This document shows positions 1 through 8,221 of a DNA stretch of 32,606 nt, one piece after another. The notes under the pieces are model-generated. The model had not been told where the DNA came from and ran no database searches. It saw nothing but the letters and a program-made list of their open reading frames with translations. The DNA is from Saprospiraceae bacterium (lineage in GTDB: Bacteria > Bacteroidota > Bacteroidia > Chitinophagales > Saprospiraceae). The DNA lies in assembly GCA_020631375.1 (NCBI GenBank), contig JAHDHJ010000012.1, positions 1-32,606 on the forward strand. Direction: 5' to 3'. The position numbers and the translations under genes were made by a program. Positions within the stretch are counted from its first letter, which is position 1; each line of letters opens with the position of its first letter.

Positions 1-3000
1 GTATATCAGCTGCATCTGTACAATTGTCTGTAAACGTTGGCTCGAATGACAAAGCTGTCGCCAAGCCTACCGCATCATCACATTCCAATGTAGCGTCCGC
101 ACTATTCGGTCCTTCTACTACAACAGGTGGCGTAGTATCTTGGATTGTTATCGTTTGAACAAACGGTAAACTTGTATTTCCACAAGGAGTACCATTATTT
201 GATTCAGACCCTATCCATGTCCTTACTCTTATATAAGCATTGGAACAAGTCGGATCAGGAGTGGTTACATCTGATACAAGTGTAACAATCACTGCTGAAC
301 AGACATCTGTAAATGTTGGTTCAAAAGCAAGTGCCATTGATAGGTCACTGGTGTTATCACATTCTAGTGTAACATCCTCACTACCCGGAACTTGATCTGC
401 CACTGGGTCTACTGTATCTATTATTGTGAATGTTGCAGTTGTAGTAGATAGATTTCCACATGCGTCTTCTACTGTAAATGTAACAGTCGCCGAACCAGTA
501 TTTCCACAACCATCACTTAATCCTGTATAGTCATTAGTCCACGCTATATCACAACAAATATCTGTAGCTGAAGCACCTCCATTAGAATTCAACCAGTTAT
601 TCAATGCTGTCATACTTGAACCGTTACACTCAACTGTTAAATTAGAAGCCTGTGTCGTTATAGTTGGATTTGTTGTATCTTGAATAGTAAAAATCGCTTC
701 TGTAGTAGTGCTATTTCCGCATTCATCTGTCCCCGTAAATTCTACTGTTGTAGAACCAGTATTTGCGCAAGACATTGCGTCAGCACCACAACAGCCATTT
801 ATTGCCAATTCATCTATTTCCCACATACTACAACCTGGATCTACAACTACTGCAGGATTATAAGATAGCATTTCAAAATTCAAAGTAATCGGTCCTGTGA
901 CATTAAGGTTCAAAGGAACAGAAGTAAAAGTCCATATTGTACTTACTGGATTACCTATACTTAAAAATAATTGGGTTCCACTACCATCCGTTATTCTTAC
1001 TCCAAATTCAGTTGGATTGGCATTATTTGTACTATTATTACCAATACATTCCATGTTTGGATCTGATTGTTGGTAAAATTCTAGGGAAGAAAGGTTCAAT
1101 ACATCTCCTGCACCTAGATCAATGGACCAAACTAAAGCTGCTCCACTATTATTCACCCAAGTAGGAGAATCCTGATCATCAAAACAGACAAACTCTCCAT
1201 TGACCCCTCCAGAGGAAGAACAAGAATTGCTGGTTGATCCTAGTCTTTCAATATTACTAACTGAAATAGAAGAGCATCCACCATTATTCGTAGATGATGG
1301 TCCCCAACCACCTTCATCTAAACCTCCAGCGTCACAATTTTCCATATCCCAAAGTGCTAATATGGTTGGAGTACAACTACTAGAAGCACCAGAGCAATCT
1401 GTAGTTTGACCTGTTACGGCACTAGTCCAAGTGACTGTACCGCAATTATCATTCATTACTGCACCTCCATTATTAGCTATCCATGCATCGTATGCGGCAG
1501 TATTACCTGAACCGTCACATTCTACTGTTTCATTTTGGGCTGGAGTTATTAATACTGGATCCGTAGTATCTTGGACAGTTATTACCTGAGTATGGGAAGC
1601 TGAATTGCCACAAGCATCTTCAGCATACCAGTTTCTTGTGATTGTGTAATTATTAGATTCACAAGTTCCATTTCCACCTTGGGTATTCGTTTCTGTATAA
1701 ACTACATCAACAGTATAATTTGTATCAAAAGTTGGATTCGGGTGATTATTTTCATCACAATTATCTGATGCAATAACAGAAGCAGGAGAAGGAATTACAT
1801 CACTACATTCTATAGTTATATCCCCAGGTAATGAACCTCCCCCACTTACAAGAAGTACAGGATCTGTTGCATCTACTACATTTACTGTTACCGTACCTGT
1901 ATTACAACAAGATGTTACTTGAAAATCAACACCTGCTGTTCCTGCCACTTCATCTATAGCCCAACAAATATCATATGTAAAAGTATATGTACCACACTGT
2001 TGTGGGGTAACATCCCAAGTTCCTGAATTCACTCCTAATGTTCCGCCGCCGCCAGTACTTGGGCCTCCTGTTTGCTGTATATTCTGGAATACTAAATTAT
2101 CTGTATTAGGGTCAGGTCCTCCGCCCATGCAGAAAGATTGCTGATCTATACATACCCAGACTTGTTCAAAAGGACAAGCTGTTATTAGGGCATGTGGTTG
2201 AGGAGTAGGAGATTGACAATCCATCGTAATAGTTTGTGATTGGAATGCCGTGTTATTACAATTATCAGTAGCTGACCATGTTCTTGTTATTGAAGCATTA
2301 CTACAAGTACCAATAGGATCTCCTGTTTCTCCAACATAAGCAATTGTAACATTGGTATCACAGTTATCTGTAGCTGTTATGTTATTAGGTACTGGAGGAA
2401 GTGGTTCTCCACAAACCAAAGTAATATCAGCAGGTATACCTGCCAATACTGGTAATTCATCATCAAATAAATTTAAAGTTAATACTGCTTGATCGTTACA
2501 ATTAGCATTTCCATCGTTATATACGTTGTATATAACATCTACAACTCCACAACTCAAACTATTGGCTGTAAATGTTATTACTCCTGATGAGTTTATTGTA
2601 GCAGTACCTGCATTAGATGGAGAAACGCTAACTATGCTAAATGTTGGGTTACTTAATCCTCCATCATTAGATCCTACATTATATGTAATATCTGTTAGTG
2701 TAGGACACTGTGTCAATCCATCATCCACTAAGACAGGAGGGTTGGTCGCATTCATACATACTTCATTAGTATATAGGTAATCACTACAAGATAAAAGTTT
2801 AACTCCTTTCCTATAGCAACAACCTACCTGAGTAGATGGAACCCAATAAGAATTATATGGTGAGCCATCAAATAAATCATATTCAACAACTGTCCAAGTA
2901 TTTCCTCCATCACAGCTTTCTTCCCATGCGTATTCTGCCCAATCCCAACTATCAAAAGCTGGATCTGTATTTACAGGAGGATTATCTGTAGTAATGGAAT

Positions 3001-5689
3001 AACCTGGAAACGGTGCTCCACATATATTTTGATCTTCTAAGATAGTACCCGCATCCAAAAATGGTTCTCGAATGTGAACATCTGAAGCAGTACTCCAATC
3101 CCACTCCGAGCAAGAAGAACATCTTACACCTCTTCTGTACCATGTAGATTCTGTAAGGTTAGTAGGGCAATAGTCTACTTGAGATCCATTTCCTGGTACA
3201 TCTACCCAATCCCAACCAAAATTATCAGGGCTATCAGAAAATTCAGAATTATTTCCAACACCATCTTCTGTTTGAGAGTTTTTCATTTGCCATCTATATT
3301 CAGGTACACTTCCATCTGAGCATAAATCTGTAGTACCTATCATACATGGGCTCGCTGGTAATACACAAGGAGTTGTCCCGTCTGGTTCAGTAGTATTCGT
3401 CCCCCAACAATCATTTGTATGGTACCATGAATCTACTGTTGGCGTATATGGTCCAGGACCATCTGCGCAAATAACGTGAAGGTTTCTTACATCGTTATCA
3501 GCTATGGAGCCAGTTGCACAATTCGTAGCAATAGATTGTGTAGCTGTAGCTGTTAAACCACAATTATCTGTTAGATTCCAAGTCCTAATGATATTACAAT
3601 CCCCATTAGGGTCCCCTGAATCTGTAAAAGTTATTGCTGGGGTTCCACAATTATCTGATACAGATGGATCAGGGATAGGGTCTCCACAGTTTAAACTTAA
3701 AGAAGGTAACACCCCTCCCACAGCTTGTGTAAATACTGGATTTGACTGATCACTGAATTGGTAATAAGTAGAAATAGGAGTTCCCGAGTTACATCCATCC
3801 GATACCGTGTACTCTACAGCTAGATAACCATCACAGACTGCTCCATTATAAGTAAAATTACTTAAATTAAAATCAGATGTTACCTCAATCTGACTTGAAG
3901 TAGCACATTCATCCTGTGCACAATTTTGTAACGTTTGGATATTATTATTATGCCATGTTGTCAAAATATTCTGAGCGGTAACCAAACTAGGTAAACAATC
4001 TTGATACCCATCTAAATTAGGGCATGAACTAATATCCGGTGCATTTGAATCTGTTATAGTGAAGCTATGATCACAAGAAGCTGTATTTCCACAAGCACTT
4101 ACCGTAAAGAATGTTATTAGATAAGTACCAGCTATACTACCACAAGTAGGATTAAATACAGGATTGCTCGCATTATAATCTGTATAAACATCAATCACTC
4201 CACAATCTACAAGAGAGCAAGACATATATTCTGCTGTTTTATCGGCAATCCAAGTTTGGATTTGCTGGTTAGCTGAAATACCAGAAGAACAATCACCTGA
4301 TCCATTTCCTGTAACATTACAATTCGAGAAATCAAAATTTGCAGAACCATTAAAATCTATTGTCAAAGTTGTTTGACTACTACAATCTCCTTGGCAAGAG
4401 CCAGAGTTCAAATCATAAACACCATATGTTATCGTTTGTGTTTGGCAATGGAAACCACCATTACTTTGTGTTCCTGGATTATATGTAATAATTCCATTTG
4501 TTGAAATACTTGCAGACCCTTGTGAGGGTTGGGAAACACCTATGATACAATATCCTGTTGTTGCAGGGTTATTCCCATCATTAGATCCTACATCAAAAGT
4601 CATTGTTGATTCTGGGCAAACATCAGTTACTGCATCAGGTGTAACACTTGGAGCTGGTGCCACATTCATACAAACTTCATTCGTTGACATCCAAGTTTGG
4701 CAAGAAAAGGTTTTACTTTGTCTCCTATAACAACAACCTGCTCCACTGGAAGGAACTGCATAGGTATAACCTGATGCTCCTGAAACCACAGACCAAGTTG
4801 CACCTCCGTTACAACTTACCTGCCATCTATGTTCGTCCCAGCTACCCCAAGTATAGTCAGTATAACTAGATGAAGGTGATGCAAGGTTTTCAATTGCATA
4901 CCCATTAAAATCACCACAAAAATCTTGTGTTGTACCTATAGAACCTGGATCCAGATTTCCTGGTACGTGAACATCACTATCACTAGTTGTCCATTCCCCT
5001 GGGCAGCCAATACAACTCACCCTTCTAAAATACCAAGACGACTCTGAAACAAATCCAGGACAATAATCCTCTCCATTAGCACCACTTATAGGGACTTCCG
5101 CCCAACCAGTCGCTGCATTTTTTAAGTACCATTGGTATTGCATTCCGTTAGGGCAAGAAGAACCATCTACTGGAGTTCCGTCTAAACATCCGCCATTACA
5201 ATTTGATGAGGGTATAGCAGCAGTGCAATTTGGAACCCCTGGATTGCACATTACAAATAAGTTAGCAATACCTCCTGGGTCTAAGAACGAAGGACAACAA
5301 TCCTCTTCTGCTATTGTAATTGCCCGAACAATCGTACACCCATCTCCACTATCTGTTACTGTAACAGAATAAGTTCCTCCATCTAAATTAAATCTAGTTT
5401 TTCCTGTAAAACCGTCACTCCAAGCATATGTAAGTGTTCCCTTTTCTCCTGTAACATCAACATCAATAAACCCCTTACTTGTACAATCGTATGTATGAGT
5501 GTCCGTTATTGCTAAATCACACTGAGCATTCAATACAGTAAAGGAAAAACTAAATAGGAATCCAATGGTACAAACAAACCATTTTTTCAGCTTGGATGGA
5601 TCTACTTTAGAAGTAGAATGATTCCAACGTGAGTTTTGGTTTGTTATTCCAAATAAATTCTGTAATGTAGTAGTAAAATTAGTCTTCAT
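1..5689 (-). CDS. Giant secreted multidomain protein (HYR/Ig-like repeats, Cys-rich modules), partial; C-terminus lies beyond the window's left edge
   Basis: Minus-strand frame opens with ATG at 5689..5687 (MKTNFTTTLQNLFGITNQNSRWNHSTSKVDPSKLKKWFVCTIGFLFSFSFTVLNAQCDLAITDTHTYDC...). No in-frame stop in the stretches I read through to base 1, where it ends ...TIQDTTPPVVVEGPNSADATLECDDAVGLATALSFEPTFTDNCTDAADI. Recurrent 'QDTTxPV...xxECD...DxCGNxxxxTxTxTIxDT' units are typical of HYR-type repeats. A hydrophobic signal-like segment is present. Absent from the ORF track because it has no stop in the window. Confidence 0.93.
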   Translation of the reverse strand, partial: MKTNFTTTLQNLFGITNQNSRWNHSTSKVDPSKLKKWFVCTIGFLFSFSFTVLNAQCDLAITDTHTYDCTSKGFIDVDVTGEKGTLTYAWSDGFTGKTRFNLDGGTYSVTVTDSGDGCTIVRAITIAEEDCCPSFLDPGGIANLFVMCNPGVPNCTAAIPSSNCNGGCLDGTPVDGSSCPNGMQYQWYLKNAATGWAEVPISGANGEDYCPGFVSESSWYFRRVSCIGCPGEWTTSDSDVHVPGNLDPGSIGTTQDFCGDFNGYAIENLASPSSSYTDYTWGSWDEHRWQVSCNGGATWSVVSGASGYTYAVPSSGAGCCYRRQSKTFSCQTWMSTNEVCMNVAPAPSVTPDAVTDVCPESTMTFDVGSNDGNNPATTGYCIIGVSQPSQGSASISTNGIITYNPGTQSNGGFHCQTQTITYGVYDLNSGSCQGDCSSQTTLTIDFNGSANFDFSNCNVTGNGSGDCSSGISANQQIQTWIADKTAEYMSCSLVDCGVIDVYTDYNASNPVFNPTCGSIAGTYLITFFTVSACGNTASCDHSFTITDSNAPDISSCPNLDGYQDCLPSLVTAQNILTTWHNNNIQTLQNCAQDECATSSQIEVTSDFNLSNFTYNGAVCDGYLAVEYTVSDGCNSGTPISTYYQFSDQSNPVFTQAVGGVLPSLSLNCGDPIPDPSVSDNCGTPAITFTDSGDPNGDCNIIRTWNLTDNCGLTATATQSIATNCATGSIADNDVRNLHVICADGPGPYTPTVDSWYHTNDCWGTNTTEPDGTTPCVLPASPCMIGTTDLCSDGSVPEYRWQMKNSQTEDGVGNNSEFSDSPDNFGWDWVDVPGNGSQVDYCPTNLTESTWYRRGVRCSSCSEWDWSTASDVHIREPFLDAGTILEDQNICGAPFPGYSITTDNPPVNTDPAFDSWDWAEYAWEESCDGGNTWTVVEYDLFDGSPYNSYWVPSTQVGCCYRKGVKLLSCSDYLYTNEVCMNATNPPVLVDDGLTQCPTLTDITYNVGSNDGGLSNPTFSIVSVSPSNAGTATINSSGVITFTANSLSCGVVDVIYNVYNDGNANCNDQAVLTLNLFDDELPVLAGIPADITLVCGEPLPPVPNNITATDNCDTNVTIAYVGETGDPIGTCSNASITRTWSATDNCNNTAFQSQTITMDCQSPTPQPHALITACPFEQVWVCIDQQSFCMGGGPDPNTDNLVFQNIQQTGGPSTGGGGTLGVNSGTWDVTPQQCGTYTFTYDICWAIDEVAGTAGVDFQVTSCCNTGTVTVNVVDATDPVLLVSGGGSLPGDITIECSDVIPSPASVIASDNCDENNHPNPTFDTNYTVDVVYTETNTQGGNGTCESNNYTITRNWYAEDACGNSASHTQVITVQDTTDPVLITPAQNETVECDGSGNTAAYDAWIANNGGAVMNDNCGTVTWTSAVTGQTTDCSGASSSCTPTILALWDMENCDAGGLDEGGWGPSSTNNGGCSSISVSNIERLGSTSNSCSSSGGVNGEFVCFDDQDSPTWVNNSGAALVWSIDLGAGDVLNLSSLEFYQQSDPNMECIGNNSTNNANPTEFGVRITDGSGTQLFLSIGNPVSTIWTFTSVPLNLNVTGPITLNFEMLSYNPAVVVDPGCSMWEIDELAINGCCGADAMSCANTGSTTVEFTGTDECGNSTTTEAIFTIQDTTNPTITTQASNLTVECNGSSMTALNNWLNSNGGASATDICCDIAWTNDYTGLSDGCGNTGSATVTFTVEDACGNLSTTTATFTIIDTVDPVADQVPGSEDVTLECDNTSDLSMALAFEPTFTDVCSAVIVTLVSDVTTPDPTCSNAYIRVRTWIGSESNNGTPCGNTSLPFVQTITIQDTTPPVVVEGPNSADATLECDDAVGLATALSFEPTFTDNCTDAADI

Positions 5690-6664
5690 AACCAATCAGG
5701 TGTTAGTAAAAAAATCTCAGTTCTGTTTAATTCTTAGTTGTGACTTAGTATTTGGCTCTTGGTCATTTTATTAATTGCAATATTTAGCATTAAAAAAATA
5801 AAGCCAACATAATTTTCGTCACAAGTATTAAGCCAACATGATAAAAAAAGCTAACATGTCCGATTTTATTAACAAAAAAAGTTAACAACAAAACATAAAA
5901 GCCTGATTATCAGCAATAAATTAGTATTTCAAGTGTAACCTAAAATTCGTTAGGTATAAAAATAAATCCATATCTTTTCCTTCGGTTACAATTAAGAACA
6001 CATAAGAAAAAAACATAAGACATAAAGAACTACTTATCAAAAAAGTAGACCTCTATTGACATATAAAGGGGAAAATAAAGACGGGACAATAATGTGCAAA
6101 ACCTTGAAAACAAGGTGTTTATTCAATACAAACATACGATATTTCCATAAAAACATTCACTTTTAGGCTAACAAATATGCTGTAAAAAGTAGCGTTAACA
6201 AATCGAGCCAAGTAAATTTCACATAAAAGACTAACTACCAAGAAACTACATGTTAAAAAAAACTAAAATACTCTTTCAGTAATTATTTTTCCATGTCACA
6301 AAAATAAAATATCAACACTTGCATGGGAAAATTAGATTTTTTCATTCTAAAAAAATTAAAATTGTAACTGATTTTAGTTCTACAATACCCAATTGAACAG
6401 TACCTTATTGTATATAAATAGGCTCACTCAAGTGATTACTTCCACTCCTTTGACGTGGAGCAAACTGTTGCAAATACTCGCCGATGCTAAGACATCGACT
6501 TCGTTTTGCACCTCGTCCTAATCCAAATGGGCAAACATATCCAATACGAAATACATTATTCAGTTGCGTATTAATCAAAAAAGTGCTTGTCTAAAAAATA
6601 AGAACAACTATTTCCCACAAGCCTAGCAAACATAAAATATTTCATTTCGGACTTCTATTACATG

Positions 6665-6826
6665 AGGGAGTAGGCAATAAATAGACTACCAGAATTGACG
6701 CAGGAAATTTATTGTTAATCAAGGCGAAAAACGTAGGGATAGCCCATAACTATCACGAGGCTTTTAACGACGAGTAACGATAAATTAACAAGTCAAAATG
6801 GGTAGGTTGTATTTTGCCTACTCCCT
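6665..6826. repeat. 162-bp imperfect palindromic (foldback / MITE-like) intergenic element
   Basis: 13-bp perfect terminal inverted repeat agggagtaggcaa (6665-6677) / ttgcctactccct (6814-6826). The arms stay imperfectly complementary towards the centre gatag-CCCATAA-ctatc (6738-6754). Confidence 0.6.
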
Positions 6827-6849
6827 GAAGAAACACTTATAAAACAAAA

Positions 6850-6879
6850 AACCGGCATCATTTTAAAATGATGCCGGTT
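6850..6879 (-). terminator. Rho-independent terminator of rpmA
   Basis: 30-nt perfect palindrome aaccggcatcatttt/aaaatgatgccggtt; minus strand continues GGTTTTTTGTTTTA. Confidence 0.85.
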
Positions 6880-6908
6880 ATATATTAATATAAGGAATTT
6901 TTCAGCCC

Positions 6909-7586
6909 TTATAATCTTCCTCCGTCATGTTCATCTTGCCATACTTTCAATTCGTCCCATTTTCCTTCAGCGCACATTTTGGATTGTAAGGGCCAAGAAG
7001 CAGGGTTATGCATGGTATAACGGCTACCTGCCGCTGTAAGGATTTCTTGGATTTTGGAAACCTCTGTTTCTGCCAATTGGGCAAACGTCTCTATTCCCGC
7101 ATCCTTGATGAGTTGGCTAATCTTAGGTCCGATTCCTTCTATCTTTCTGAAATCATCGGGTTTTCCTTCTGCTTTCTTTTTTGCTTTGGGAGCCGGCTTG
7201 ACTTCTTCTGGCTTTTCTTCCACTACAGGAGCTGCTGCCAAAATCGTTTCCTCTGCAGGAGTTTCTTCTTTCTTAGGTTTAGCGACCTTAGCTTTAACAG
7301 CTTTCTTTGGAGCTATTTTCATCGGCTCTCCACCTTCAGGAATGATAGCAACATATGTTCTACCCTTTCTTCCTTTCTTAAAGCTTACTGCTCCATCCAC
7401 TAATGCATGAAGGGTGAAATCTTTTCCCATCCCTACATTCTCTCCTGGGTGGAATCTTGTTCCACGTTGGCGAATGATGATATTACCGGCTATAGCTGCC
7501 TGACCTCCGAAAAGTTTTACACCGAGACGTTTACTATTACTGTCCCGTCCGTTATCCGTACTACCTACACCTTTTTTATGTGCCAT
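6909..7586 (-). CDS. rpmA: Large ribosomal subunit protein bL27 with Lys/Pro/Ala/Glu-rich linker and C-terminal helix-hairpin-helix (DUF4332-like) extension
   Basis: N-terminal [69 protein letters not shown] is canonical bL27. C-terminal [83 protein letters not shown] contains an HhH motif. Confidence 0.97.
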   Translation of the reverse strand: MAHKKGVGSTDNGRDSNSKRLGVKLFGGQAAIAGNIIIRQRGTRFHPGENVGMGKDFTLHALVDGAVSFKKGRKGRTYVAIIPEGGEPMKIAPKKAVKAKVAKPKKEETPAEETILAAAPVVEEKPEEVKPAPKAKKKAEGKPDDFRKIEGIGPKISQLIKDAGIETFAQLAETEVSKIQEILTAAGSRYTMHNPASWPLQSKMCAEGKWDELKVWQDEHDGGRL

Positions 7587-7604
7587 TTTCTTTGTATTTA
7601 GATA

Positions 7605-7632
7605 CTAGATTCTAGGTTCTAGATTCTAGGCT
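7605..7632. repeat. 14-bp tandem repeat (2 copies), CTAG-rich
   Basis: ctagattctaggtt (7605-7618) followed directly by ctagattctaggct (7619-7632), between rplU and rpmA. Confidence 0.75.
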
Positions 7633-7705
7633 ATTTTAAAATTTGATTCTTAGGCTTTGAATTATACCTAAACAAAAGCCTATTTAGTTGTTTTTAGTTC
7701 CCAAG

Positions 7706-8017
7706 TTATCCAGCAATGCTGTCAATCTTGATTTTGGTGAATGACTGGCGATGCCCTTTCTTCTTCTTATATCCTTTACGACGTTTCTTTTTGAAGACGA
7801 TCACCTTATCTCCTTTTACATGCTCTAAGATGGTAGCATTGACAGCGGCACTCCCTAAAGTAGGTGTCCCTACTTGTACAGTACCTCCATTTTCTACCAA
7901 AAGCACCTTATCGATTGAGAGGTTATCGCCCTCTTCTGCGTTGAGCCGGTGGACAAAGATCTCCTGACCTTCCTCTACTTTAAACTGCTGACCGGCAATC
8001 TCCACAATTGCAAACAT
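7706..8017 (-). CDS. rplU: Large ribosomal subunit protein bL21
   Basis: MFAIVEIAGQQFKVEEGQEIFVHRLNAEEGD...VIVFKKKRRKGYKKKKGHRQSFTKIKIDSI; adjacent to rpmA. Confidence 0.97.
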   Translation of the reverse strand: MFAIVEIAGQQFKVEEGQEIFVHRLNAEEGDNLSIDKVLLVENGGTVQVGTPTLGSAAVNATILEHVKGDKVIVFKKKRRKGYKKKKGHRQSFTKIKIDSIAG

Positions 8018-8054
8018 TGATACTAAATTTTAATGGTTTCTTTAAAAAGTGGTG

Positions 8055-8084
8055 CAAAGATACGATTCTTAATGAATTTTTCAA
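8055..8084 (-). promoter_or_regulatory. Bacteroidota-type -33/-7 promoter for rplU-rpmA
   Basis: Minus strand TTG (8084-8082), 19-nt spacer, TATCTTTG (8062-8055), matching TTG-N19-TAnnTTTG. Confidence 0.7.
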
Positions 8085-8156
8085 ATAATGTATTCGCTTA
8101 ATTTTAGCTTTCCTTTACAATCAACCACAAGCTCGGAATATGGTCTGATCCTTAAA

Positions 8157-8196
8157 TTAGGGACAGCTTTCAAGATTCCTTGAAAGCTGTCCCTAA
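8157..8196 (-). terminator. Strong hairpin, probable terminator of the DUF5689/TBDR operon
   Basis: 17-bp perfect stem ttagggacagctttcaa / ttgaaagctgtccctaa with 6-nt loop, 26 nt past the stop of the 8222..9574 CDS. The U-tract is weak. Confidence 0.6.
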
Positions 8197-8221
8197 TGAT
8201 AATCTTCTACTTCGTTGAGTC

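Noticed and set aside
680-4869. Plus-strand ORFs at 680, 937, 1200, 2526, 3504, 4542 and 4648
   Set aside because: Short shadow ORFs antisense to the giant minus-strand CDS; low-complexity compositions with no domain logic.
1-5689. CRISPR-like or tandem DNA repeat array in the first 5.7 kb
   Set aside because: The repetition is at protein level (HYR units) with divergent nucleotide sequence and no short identical repeats with uniform spacers.
6400-6600. Possible degraded protein fragment 'FLINTQLNNVFRIGYVCPFGLGRGAKRSRCLSIGEYLQQFAPRQRSGSNHLSEPIYIQ' (minus)
   Set aside because: Short frame bounded by stops, coincident with strong hairpins; could not be tied to any transposase or other family.
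7008-7601. Plus-strand ORFs 7008..7403, 7054..7410 and 7407..7601
   Set aside because: Antisense to rpmA, which is unambiguous; chance open frames opposite its Lys/Ala-rich linker.
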